From: Clostridia bacterium
GTDB lineage: Bacteria > Bacillota > Clostridia > Oscillospirales > CAG-272
Length of the DNA stretch: 64,000 nucleotides
Assembly (NCBI GenBank): GCA_017411805.1
Contig: JAFQPI010000020.1
Location: 1-64,000, forward strand
Direction of reading: 5' to 3'
The position numbers and the translations under genes were made by a program. The notes beneath the pieces were generated by a model. That model was not told the origin of the DNA and searched no databases. It saw only the letters and a list, made by a program, of their open reading frames with translations. Positions 17,311 through 25,268 of this stretch are shown in pieces. Position 1 is the first letter of the stretch, and each line of letters starts with the position of its first letter.

Positions 17311-18547
17311 ACACAATCCGTATCTTCGCCACTCTCACCACGTAATTCCTACCATACATATAAGGCAGGGTCTTGATGACGCTCTTGCCGTCACGGAGTT
17401 CGTGCTCGAGGGGTGAGGAATCATCGAGCCATTCGGCAGAGACGATACTCTCACCTTCGGGAAGTGCGAAGATATCCTCGTATCTGCCCTCGTCTTTGGC
17501 TCTTGCGGCGTTGGGATCGGCGGACATCGGAAGCCCGAAGCAGAAGAGATAGAGATTATTTTCGTATCGGAGCAGGAAATCGCGTCCGCCGCGGCTCTCG
17601 ACCTCGATCCCCGAGGGGCGAGGCAGACGGATCGCCTCGTCAAAGAGCGAGACCCATTTTCCGACCATTCCGTAGAAAGCCGCGTCGATATCCGAGAGAT
17701 ATCCGTTTGCCATCGGTCCGACGTTGAGGAGCATATTCGCGCCATAGCGGCGGCAATCCGCGATCTCCTCTATGATCGTAGCGGGAGATTTATATAGCAG
17801 ATCGCCCGATGCGTGTCCCCAATGCGTTCCGAAGACCTCGCACATTTCGGATGCGATATACTTTGGCGAGCCCTCGAGATTGATCGGTGTCGGGCGGCCT
17901 CTCTCAAAGGTAACGCTGTCAAGCTCGATGTGTCCGAGCGCGCCGAGGTCGCTAAGGCCGGTGTTGTTTACGATAATCGCCTCGGGCTGATAGGAGCGGA
18001 TCATCGAATACATCGCGTCCTCCTCCCAATCGGCATCCTTGCGGCTCCATTTTCCGTCAAACCAGATGCCTCCGATCTTTCCGTAGCGCGTGCAAAGGAG
18101 CTCTACGCTCTTGCGCAGAAAATCGAGATATGCGGGGAAATCCGAATCGAATCTCTCGTCGTACCAATCAAGGTAGGTGTGGTAGAAGAAGGGCACGATC
18201 CCGTGCTCGCGGCAGGCGGTAACGAACTCGGCAACAAGATCTCTTTCTATATAATTAACCGTGCTGTAATCGTTAAGTCCTTGGGTATCGTAGAGTGAAA
18301 AGCCGTCGTGATGCCTTGCAGTCAGCGTGATATAGCGGCAACCCGCTGCCTTTGCGGTCCTTACGAGCTTATCCGCCCAATCGGTCTCGGGGCAAAAGGC
18401 GGGAGCGAGCTTTTTGTACTCCTCCTTCGGGATCTTATGCTGATGCATGACCCATTCGCCCTGCGCGAGAGTGCTGTAAACGCCGAAATGGACGAACATA
18501 CCAAGCCCCATATTTTCAAAATCCTTGACGTATTGACGGACGATCAT
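17309..18547 (-). CDS. alpha-L-fucosidase, GH29 family
   Basis: 412 residues without a signal peptide, so cytoplasmic. The GH29 barrel is clear: MGLGMFVHFG at 13-22, TARHHDGFSLY near 76-86, and the nucleophile Asp164 in GIWFDG. The length covers the barrel and a short C-terminal beta part but not the longer accessory domains of many GH29 enzymes. GGAGG lies 8 bases before the start, and the gene follows an isomerase-like gene by 18 bases in the same operon. Together they suggest intracellular use of an imported fucosylated sugar. The acid/base residue was not identified. Confidence 0.88.
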   Translation of the reverse strand: MIVRQYVKDFENMGLGMFVHFGVYSTLAQGEWVMHQHKIPKEEYKKLAPAFCPETDWADKLVRTAKAAGCRYITLTARHHDGFSLYDTQGLNDYSTVNYIERDLVAEFVTACREHGIVPFFYHTYLDWYDERFDSDFPAYLDFLRKSVELLCTRYGKIGGIWFDGKWSRKDADWEEDAMYSMIRSYQPEAIIVNNTGLSDLGALGHIELDSVTFERGRPTPINLEGSPKYIASEMCEVFGTHWGHASGDLLYKSPATIIEEIADCRRYGANMLLNVGPMANGYLSDIDAAFYGMVGKWVSLFDEAIRLPRPSGIEVESRGGRDFLLRYENNLYLFCFGLPMSADPNAARAKDEGRYEDIFALPEGESIVSAEWLDDSSPLEHELRDGKSVIKTLPYMYGRNYVVRVAKIRIV

Positions 18548-18565
18548 TTCCGCTGCCTCCGATCC

Positions 18566-19462
18566 TTATTTTGCAAGGCTGATAAGGTGGTCTCCAACCA
18601 TCTTCAGATACTTGATCTTCGCGTCGCGGATGACGGGATCGGTCGCGCGGACGTTGATCTCGTAAATGAAGGGACCCTCATATCCGATCTCGGCGAGGAT
18701 GGGCATGAGATTGTTCCACTTGACGGTGCCGTCGTAGGGAACCATATGGAGGTCGTCCTTGCCGACGTTATCGTCAACGTGAGTCGCGCGGAGTCTCTTT
18801 CCGAGATAGCGCAGAGCCGCGCTCTGATCTCCGGGGTAGGTGCGGTTTGCGTGGCCGAAGTCCCAGCAAACTCCGACCTGATCGGGCGCGTTATATGAGT
18901 CAACGAAGGCGCAAAGCTCGTCGGCGGTGACTGCAAATCGGCGCGCACCGGGAGCGTTGTCACACATATTTTCAAAGGCAATACCGACTCCGCTCTTTGC
19001 CGCAAGCTCAACGAATTCGTCGTAGACCTTGTGGTTGAACTTCATGCAGTCATCAAAGCCGTGGGGCAGACCCTCGCTGTCAAAAACGGGATGCGCAACA
19101 GCCCACTTGACTCCGCAGATCTCGCTTACGCGGATGCAACGGCGGACAAGCTCGCGGAAGCGGTCGTTCAGCTCCGCCTCGGGACCGTATGCGTCCTTGC
19201 TTGCGCGTCTTGTCGGGTAGGGCAGATGCGACTGCACGATCGGCAGACCGAGCTTTTCGGATTCGTTTCTGATGCTGTACGCGATCGCCTCCCATTCGTC
19301 GTCAAGGCAGAGCTCGACCTCGTCGCGCTGTACGGGACACATGCAGAGATCCATTACCTCAAAGCCGTATTCCTTTGTTCGGCGCATGGATTTTATGTAC
19401 GCATCGCGATCCTCCTTATTCTTATCCATAAGCATGATCGTCATAGTTCCGAGCTTCATCAT
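18566..19462 (-). CDS. sugar phosphate isomerase/epimerase (xylose isomerase-like TIM barrel)
   Basis: 298 residues. Segments typical of the AP endonuclease 2/xylose isomerase-like barrel are visible: the LPIVQSHLPYP strand, AVAHPVFDS, IAFENMCDNAPG with the metal-binding Glu, VGVCWDFGHAN, RATHVDDN and PFIYEINV. Members isomerise or epimerise sugars or cyclitols; the substrate is unknown. The start at 19462 is chosen over 19468 because GGAGG is 8 bases from the former and only 2 from the latter. First gene of a two-gene operon with the fucosidase, divergent from the dehydrogenase at 19680. Confidence 0.83.
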   Translation of the reverse strand: MMKLGTMTIMLMDKNKEDRDAYIKSMRRTKEYGFEVMDLCMCPVQRDEVELCLDDEWEAIAYSIRNESEKLGLPIVQSHLPYPTRRASKDAYGPEAELNDRFRELVRRCIRVSEICGVKWAVAHPVFDSEGLPHGFDDCMKFNHKVYDEFVELAAKSGVGIAFENMCDNAPGARRFAVTADELCAFVDSYNAPDQVGVCWDFGHANRTYPGDQSAALRYLGKRLRATHVDDNVGKDDLHMVPYDGTVKWNNLMPILAEIGYEGPFIYEINVRATDPVIRDAKIKYLKMVGDHLISLAK

Positions 19463-19497
19463 TTTCATTTCCTCCGTGGATGTTTTTTATTGATACT

Positions 19498-19526
19498 ATT
19501 TTATCACATCACGCCCGTAAAATCAA
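19498..19526 (-). promoter_or_regulatory. promoter of the isomerase-fucosidase operon
   Basis: On the minus strand TTGATT (19526-19521), 17 bases, TAAAAT (19503-19498). Confidence 0.65.
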
Positions 19527-19613
19527 TATTTTCCGCCAAATACGCAAAATATGACCGTTTTTTTCGCGTTTTTTGCGCATTTGCGGTTATTTTCCAAATA
19601 AATGCGCCATTAC

Positions 19614-19642
19614 TTGATTATTGCGGAAATATATGTTATAAT
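19614..19642 (+). promoter_or_regulatory. promoter of the hydroxyacid dehydrogenase gene
   Basis: TTGATT at 19614-19619, 17 bases, TATAAT at 19637-19642. It is divergent from the promoter at 19498-19526, with about 90 bases between them available for a shared regulator site. Confidence 0.7.
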
Positions 19643-19679
19643 TCATAACGTAATAATTATTAAAAAGGAAGAAACCGAT

Positions 19680-20714
19680 ATGAAGATAGTTTGTGTTGCC
19701 GACCATTTTATGAAGGAAGAATTCTACCGCGACTGCATGGCGATGTTCCCGGATATAGAGCTACTCGGAGTGCCCTACTTCGGCTCGAACTCGAGAAACG
19801 ATATGCGCGCGGTCGCAGATAAGCTCGAGAAGGAGGGCGCGTACTCCTTCCCCGCTCCCGCGGAGCTTTACGAGCTCGTCCGTGACGCCGACGTCCTTAT
19901 GGTCCATCTCTGCCCCGTGCCCCGCGAGGTTATGGAAGCCGCTCCAAATCTCAAATACATCCTCACAAACCGCGGCGGTCTTGAAAATATCGACCTCGAC
20001 GCCGCCCGTGAGCTCGGCATCCCTGTGCTCTACAATCCCGCTCACAACGGAAATGCCGTTGCCGAGCTGACCGTCTGCCTTATGGTCTGCGAAACAAGAA
20101 ACGTCGCGCGCGCTCACTATTCGCTCAAGAACGGCGAATGGCGCGAGAATTTCCCCAACGTAGGCAGAGTTTTCGAGCTCCGAGGCAAAACCATCGGTCT
20201 CGTCGGCTTCGGCACTATCGGACGCATGGTCTCCGAAAAGCTTCAGCCCTGGAACGTCCGCATCCTTGCGACAGACCCCAACGTATCCCCCGATGACCCC
20301 GATCTTGCAAAGTGGAACGTGACCCTCGTTGATCCCGACACACTCTTCTCGCAGTCGGATATCGTTTCCGTCCACGCAAGAACGCTGACCAAGGAGCGCA
20401 TCATCGGTCAGCACGAGCTCGATCTGATGAAGCCAACCGCCACCTTTATCAACACCGCCCGCGCCTACCTCGTCGATTACGATTATCTGGCAGAAATCCT
20501 CAGGGAAAAACGCATCACGGGCGCGGCACTCGAAGTCTTCCCGAAGGAACCCCTACCCGAGGATTCGCCCTTCATAAGCCTTGACAACGTAACTCTGACC
20601 AACCATCGCGGCGGTGACACGGTAAACTGCTATTCCGACAGCCCGGAATACCTCATCCGCGCAATGCTCGCGCTGATCGAGAACGGAACGAGACCGAAGT
20701 TTTATATTGAATAA
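19680..20714 (+). CDS. D-2-hydroxyacid dehydrogenase family protein, NAD-dependent
   Basis: 344 residues with the two-domain layout of the family. The NAD-binding part has GLVGFGTIGRMVSEKL followed by an acidic residue in ATDPN. Catalytic residues appear in order: Arg in VHARTLTKER, Glu in FPKEPLPEDSPF and His in TNHRGGD. These enzymes interconvert 2-keto and D-2-hydroxy acids; the substrate is unknown, and phosphoglycerate-type or sugar-acid-type activities are both possible. It stands alone between a strong promoter and a terminator, divergent from the isomerase-fucosidase operon, so a sugar-derived acid is a reasonable guess. Confidence 0.87.
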   Translation: MKIVCVADHFMKEEFYRDCMAMFPDIELLGVPYFGSNSRNDMRAVADKLEKEGAYSFPAPAELYELVRDADVLMVHLCPVPREVMEAAPNLKYILTNRGGLENIDLDAARELGIPVLYNPAHNGNAVAELTVCLMVCETRNVARAHYSLKNGEWRENFPNVGRVFELRGKTIGLVGFGTIGRMVSEKLQPWNVRILATDPNVSPDDPDLAKWNVTLVDPDTLFSQSDIVSVHARTLTKERIIGQHELDLMKPTATFINTARAYLVDYDYLAEILREKRITGAALEVFPKEPLPEDSPFISLDNVTLTNHRGGDTVNCYSDSPEYLIRAMLALIENGTRPKFYIE

Positions 20715-20724
20715 TATCGCCCCC

Positions 20725-20774
20725 AAAGAGCGCAAAAAGAAGGCAAAATGCTCCCTCTTTTTGCGCTCTTTTTT
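20725..20774 (+). terminator. terminator after the dehydrogenase gene
   Basis: AAAGAGCGCAAAAAGA pairs with TCTTTTTGCGCTCTTT, followed by more T residues. Confidence 0.85.
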
Positions 20775-20835
20775 ACGTAAACTTCCCCCAATTTAAACAA
20801 TTCGAAATATATTGTTTGAAATTTAATCGAACATA

Positions 20836-20864
20836 TTGACATTGTGTACAAAATATGCTAAAAT
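20836..20864 (+). promoter_or_regulatory. promoter of surface protein gene 1
   Basis: TTGACA at 20836-20841, 17 bases, TAAAAT at 20859-20864. The -10 region ATGCTAAAATAAAAT is also found before surface genes 2 and 3 although the rest of the upstream DNA differs. Confidence 0.75.
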
Positions 20865-20913
20865 AAAATAAATCTCGATCCGAGACAAATTTTTTGTACG
20901 AAAGGACAAAATC

Positions 20914-23055
20914 ATGAAAAAGACACTATCCATCATCATGGCTCTCTGCATGGTTCTCTCCGTTTGCTTCTTCTCGGTAGCGGCAGCGCCCGAAGGAACA
21001 GCTATCACAAGCGAGACCGAGTTCCTTGCAATGGATCCCTCAGGTACCTACTACCTCGCAAATGACATTACCATCAATACTCCCTATGCTTCCGCGTTTA
21101 CCGGAACATTCGACGGCAACGGCAAGACCGTTACCATCTCCCAGCCTATGTTCGTAAACTTCGGCGGCACCATTAAGAACCTCGTAATCGAAGGTTCTGT
21201 TACCTCCCTCGCAGCAGACGCTGAGATCGCGGCTCTCGCAGACAACGGTGCTCGCGGAGCAGTTGCTTCAAGAGTTAACAGCGGCACAGAAGTTGTTTTC
21301 GAGAACATCGTAAACAATGCTGCAATTTCCGCTACCGGTTCTCTTTCAGACGATGACTGTGCAGGCGGTATCGTTGGTAAGGTTGAAAACGCAGAAGCCA
21401 CCGTTACCTTCACAAACTGTGTAAACAACGGCACTATCACCGGTCTCAACCAAGTCGGCGGTCTCGCAGGCTACATCAAGGCTGCTGCTTCCGCTCTCTT
21501 TGAGAAGTGCGTAAACAACGGCGAGATCAAGGAAACCAAGTCAGGCGCGTATTCGGGCGGTATCATTTGCCGTTCCGACTGTAATACCAAGTACATTGAT
21601 TGTGTAAACAACGGTAAGATCTCCTCCGGCAAGGACCAGGCAGGCGGTATACTCGCATACGCAGGCAAGGCCTCTCACGAGTTCTTCAACTGCGCTAACT
21701 ACGGCGAGATCGCTCCCACCGTCGGTAAAGCAGGTGGTATCGTTGGAAGCATCAACAGCAACGACGCTGACGGCAAAAACGGCGAATACATCAAGATCGA
21801 AAACTGCGTAAACTACGGTAAGATCACGAGCGTTTCGATTGAAGGAACCGACGCTTACGCAGGCGGTATCATCGCTCAGGCTCAGAAGAACCTCAACACC
21901 GTTATCACCAACTGTGCAAACTACGGTGAGATCGCAGGCGCACACGACTCCGGCGCTATCATGGGTCACACCACTCAGGCTGTTCTTAAGATCTCCTACT
22001 GCGAGAACTTCGCAAAGGTAAGCTCCAATGACAGCTATGCAGGCGGTATGGTCGGCTACGGCTGGGGTACCAAGACTGCAACCTACTCCGCATCCAACGG
22101 CGACTATGCAAATATTGTTGAGTACTGCATCAACCACGGTGAAATCACAGGCGCATCCAGAGCAGGCGGTATCATCGCTTCCACCGGTGCATCCGATTCT
22201 CGCGGTATCACTCTCGTTCAGTACAACATCAACCTCGGCAACGTTACCTCCAACGGTACCAAAACTAACGCATCCTCTAACTGCGCAGGCGGTATCGTAG
22301 GTTACGCATACGGCTCCGGTCAGGTTGCTCATCCCGTAATCAACGCTAACGTTTCTGTCGGTAATGTAGAGCAGAAGAACTCTACCATCGGTAACGCTTC
22401 CTACTTCCTCGGCTACGTAAACAACGTTAACGCAACCGTTACCAACAACACTGCTCTCGGTACCATCACCAACGCAGCTCCCAACACCGCCGTTCTCGGA
22501 TGGAACAACGGTCAGGTCTTTGCTGCTGAAAACATGGTTGGAAACAGCATTCCCGCTTCCAACACTCTGCCTCACACATATGAGTCTACCAAGATTGACG
22601 GCGTTGCAACTCCCGTTACCGACAAGGTTTACACCGTTGGCGCAACCGACGAGTCTGACCTTACCTCCGGTAAGATCGTTTACGAGTACAACCAGGCATG
22701 TAAGGCTGCAGGCGCAGAGTCTGACATACTCTACATGAACCTTGATGGCACCTTTGCTCCCACACTCGTTCCCAACGTGGACGATAATGGTCTTGTTCTC
22801 AACGCTGTTGTAACTGCTCCCGACGGAACGTTCACCAACCCCGAGCCTGCTCCCGAGACCACCGAGCCTGCTCCCGAGACTACCGAGCCTGCTCCCGAGA
22901 CTACCGAGCCTGCTCCCGAGACCACCGAGCCCGCTCCCGAAACCACCGAGCCCGGATCCTCCACTCCCACAGGCGACTCCGCACTCATCTTCGCAGTTAT
23001 CGCTGTTATCTCCGTCCTCGGAGTTGCAGTTGTTGCAAAGAAGAGAGAGAACTAA
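20914..23055 (+). CDS. GLUG-repeat surface protein 1
   Basis: 713 residues. Signal peptide at 1-24, then a beta-rich region opening with FTGTFDGNGKTVTIS, then about ten imperfect repeats of 35-50 residues with NCVNNGEI and AGGIVGY-like signatures, the GLUG type that folds as a beta-helix in secreted adhesins. Near the C terminus are five PAPETTE repeats, then TPTGDS, a hydrophobic segment and KKREN. That tail resembles a wall-sorting signal but is not a canonical LPXTG, and no sortase is in the window. First of three tandem paralogues with nearly identical ends. Surface display is inferred; the ligand is unknown. Confidence 0.83.
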   Translation: MKKTLSIIMALCMVLSVCFFSVAAAPEGTAITSETEFLAMDPSGTYYLANDITINTPYASAFTGTFDGNGKTVTISQPMFVNFGGTIKNLVIEGSVTSLAADAEIAALADNGARGAVASRVNSGTEVVFENIVNNAAISATGSLSDDDCAGGIVGKVENAEATVTFTNCVNNGTITGLNQVGGLAGYIKAAASALFEKCVNNGEIKETKSGAYSGGIICRSDCNTKYIDCVNNGKISSGKDQAGGILAYAGKASHEFFNCANYGEIAPTVGKAGGIVGSINSNDADGKNGEYIKIENCVNYGKITSVSIEGTDAYAGGIIAQAQKNLNTVITNCANYGEIAGAHDSGAIMGHTTQAVLKISYCENFAKVSSNDSYAGGMVGYGWGTKTATYSASNGDYANIVEYCINHGEITGASRAGGIIASTGASDSRGITLVQYNINLGNVTSNGTKTNASSNCAGGIVGYAYGSGQVAHPVINANVSVGNVEQKNSTIGNASYFLGYVNNVNATVTNNTALGTITNAAPNTAVLGWNNGQVFAAENMVGNSIPASNTLPHTYESTKIDGVATPVTDKVYTVGATDESDLTSGKIVYEYNQACKAAGAESDILYMNLDGTFAPTLVPNVDDNGLVLNAVVTAPDGTFTNPEPAPETTEPAPETTEPAPETTEPAPETTEPAPETTEPGSSTPTGDSALIFAVIAVISVLGVAVVAKKREN

Positions 23056-23072
23056 TTTATAGTTTCAATATC

Positions 23073-23103
23073 GTCTCCCGCGCTTAAGCGCGGGAGACTT
23101 TTT
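23073..23103 (+). terminator. terminator of surface protein gene 1
   Basis: GTCTCCCGCGCTT and its exact complement with no loop bases beyond the centre, then TTTTT. Confidence 0.92.
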
Positions 23104-23186
23104 GTAATAATGCACAAATTTACAAAAAACATTTTGGCTGTTCTGCCAAAATATTTTTTATTTTGTTAATTATTTGTTCAATTCGC

Positions 23187-23215
23187 TTGACAACGATGCT
23201 AAACTGTGCTAAAAT
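23187..23215 (+). promoter_or_regulatory. promoter of surface protein gene 2
   Basis: TTGACA at 23187-23192, 17 bases, TAAAAT at 23210-23215, identical in layout to the promoter of gene 3. Confidence 0.75.
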
Positions 23216-23260
23216 AAAATGTCTTAAAATGACAAAATTATTTTTGGAAAGGAAAACACT

Positions 23261-25063
23261 ATGAAAAAGAAACTATCCATCATCATGGCTCTCTGCATGG
23301 TTCTCTCCGTTTGCTTCTTCTCGGTAGCGGCAGAAGAAGTAGCCGTGGGCTCCGTTGCAGCAGACTACAAGCCCGCTGAGGGTGCTATCGCCATCACCGA
23401 TGCTGCAGGATTCGCGGCAATGGCTGCTGACGGTAACTACTACCTCGCAAATGACATTACGGTAGATGCAACATGGAACAAGACCTCCGACACCTATAAG
23501 GAAAACACCCCCTTTACCGGTGTTCTTGACGGTAACGGTAAGACTATTACCGCATCCGCTCCTCTCTTCATCTATCTCAACGGTACCGTAAAGAATCTCA
23601 CCATCGAAGGTACCATCACGGTTGAGAAGCTTTACGGCGCGGCTATTACAATGTGGTCGAACGCTGAGTTCACAGTTGAAAATGTTTACAACAAGGCAAA
23701 CGTTACCGGCGGCTCCACCTCCGGTGCTATGCTCGGCTACGGTGCTTCCGGCTGTAAGGCTACCTTCACCGGATGCCGCAACGACGGCGTTATCACCGGC
23801 GGCGGACAGACCGGCGGTATCGCAGGCTACATTCAGGGCACCGAGGTCACCATTACCGACTGTGTAAATAACGGCGACATCAACCCCTCCTCCTACGGCG
23901 CAGGCATTATCGGCCGCTTCGGAAAAGACAAATCTGACAACACCTATACCATCACTATCAAGAACTGTGTAAACAACGGTAAGGTCACCTCCGGAGGCGA
24001 CCAGAACTCCGGTATCCTCGGTTACGCTATCGGTACTATCGTTATCGACAACTGCGTAAACAACGGCGATATCACCACCACCGGAAAGAACGCAGGCGGT
24101 ATCCTCGGTCACCTTTCCAGCTACAAGAACGATGACAAGACCTACAGAAGATACAGCTCCTCTCTTATCACCAACTGCGTAAATAACGGTACTATCACCG
24201 GCGTTACCGCAGTAGGCGGTATCGCTGGCAGAAACGGTAACAACCACGACTCCTTCGAGGGCAGCAACGGCTACAAGGTAGTAAACTGCATCAATAACGG
24301 CGACGTTATCGTAAACGCAGGAAGCGGCTCCGTTAACGCGGCAGGTATCGTAGGCTACGGTTGGGGCGGCGACGGCACAAACGGCAACGGTATCTACAAC
24401 TGCGTAAACAATGGCGACGTTACCATTAAGGGTGGCACCGGCACGATCTACGTCGGCGGTATTATGGGTTACGTAAACTGCACCACCTATATTGTTGAAA
24501 ACTGCATTAACGCAGGTGCTGTCTCCAGTGAGGTTGCACCCAAGACTGCAGCTCTCATCGTTTACAACAAGAGCGCTAACGCAGTAGGAATTTCCAACTG
24601 CTACTCCGTCGCATCCGGTAATATTCCCGTATGCCTCAAGGGTGATCCCGCAGAACTCTACGAGGGTGTATCTACAGTTGCTACCGCTGAGCAGATCGCA
24701 AACGGTACCGTTGCAGGTCTCATCAACGAGGCTGTTGGCAAGACCGTTTACTATCAGGCTATAGGAACCGACAAGGCTCCCGTTCTCACCGCAGCAGAGG
24801 ATGGCTCCAACGCCATCGTAAAGAACGCTGACGGTACCTTCGGCAACCCCGCCCCGGAAGCCGAGACCACCGAGCCTGCTCCCGAGACCACCGAGCCCGC
24901 TCCCGAGACCACTGAGCCTGCTCCCGAGACTACCGAGCCTGCTCCCGAAACCACCGAGCCCGGCTCCTCCACTCCCACAGGTGACTCCGCACTCATCTTC
25001 GCAGTTATCGCTGTTATCTCCGTCCTCGGAGTTGCAGTCGTTGCAAAGAAGAGAGAGAACTAA
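23261..25063 (+). CDS. GLUG-repeat surface protein 2
   Basis: 600 residues, the shortest of the tandem three. Signal peptide at 1-24, then a segment shared with protein 3 (DYKPAEGAIAITDAAGF) but not with protein 1. The repeat core (NCVNNGDIT, AGGILGHLS, CVNNGKVTSGG and similar) is its own and diverges strongly from both neighbours. Four PAPETTE repeats follow a PAPEAETTE variant; the sorting-like tail TPTGDS, hydrophobic stretch and KKREN is identical to the others. It has its own promoter and terminator. Probably wall- or membrane-anchored by the tail. Confidence 0.83.
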   Translation: MKKKLSIIMALCMVLSVCFFSVAAEEVAVGSVAADYKPAEGAIAITDAAGFAAMAADGNYYLANDITVDATWNKTSDTYKENTPFTGVLDGNGKTITASAPLFIYLNGTVKNLTIEGTITVEKLYGAAITMWSNAEFTVENVYNKANVTGGSTSGAMLGYGASGCKATFTGCRNDGVITGGGQTGGIAGYIQGTEVTITDCVNNGDINPSSYGAGIIGRFGKDKSDNTYTITIKNCVNNGKVTSGGDQNSGILGYAIGTIVIDNCVNNGDITTTGKNAGGILGHLSSYKNDDKTYRRYSSSLITNCVNNGTITGVTAVGGIAGRNGNNHDSFEGSNGYKVVNCINNGDVIVNAGSGSVNAAGIVGYGWGGDGTNGNGIYNCVNNGDVTIKGGTGTIYVGGIMGYVNCTTYIVENCINAGAVSSEVAPKTAALIVYNKSANAVGISNCYSVASGNIPVCLKGDPAELYEGVSTVATAEQIANGTVAGLINEAVGKTVYYQAIGTDKAPVLTAAEDGSNAIVKNADGTFGNPAPEAETTEPAPETTEPAPETTEPAPETTEPAPETTEPGSSTPTGDSALIFAVIAVISVLGVAVVAKKREN

Positions 25064-25080
25064 TTTATAGTTTCAATATC

Positions 25081-25111
25081 GTCTCCCGCGCTTAAGCGCG
25101 GGAGACTTTTT
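25081..25111 (+). terminator. terminator of surface protein gene 2
   Basis: The same hairpin and T-run as after gene 1. Confidence 0.92.
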
Positions 25112-25194
25112 GTAATAATGCACAAATTTACAAAAAATATTTTGGCTGTTCTGCCAAAATATTTTTTATTTTGTTAATTATTTGTTCAATTCGC

Positions 25195-25223
25195 TTGACA
25201 ACGATGCTAAACTATGCTAAAAT
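25195..25223 (+). promoter_or_regulatory. promoter of surface protein gene 3
   Basis: TTGACA at 25195-25200, 17 bases, TAAAAT at 25218-25223. Confidence 0.75.
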
Positions 25224-25268
25224 AAAATGTCTTTAAATGACAATATTATTTCTGGAAAGGAAAACACT

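Larger units (their letters stand above)
23056..23260 (+). repeat. intergenic repeat between surface genes 1 and 2
   Basis: About 205 bases, nearly identical to 25064-25268: terminator, a TTTTGGCTGTTCTGCCAAAA palindrome, promoter, and ribosome site. With the matching gene ends it forms a long homology block well suited to recombination between neighbouring paralogues. Confidence 0.9.
25064..25268 (+). repeat. intergenic repeat between surface genes 2 and 3
   Basis: Second copy of the block at 23056-23260, with only scattered single-base differences visible. Confidence 0.9.

Noticed and set aside
22840..22960. Possible minisatellite or CRISPR from the 21-bp PAPETTE-coding repeats
   Set aside because: Repeats are in frame within a protein stalk, with no spacers.
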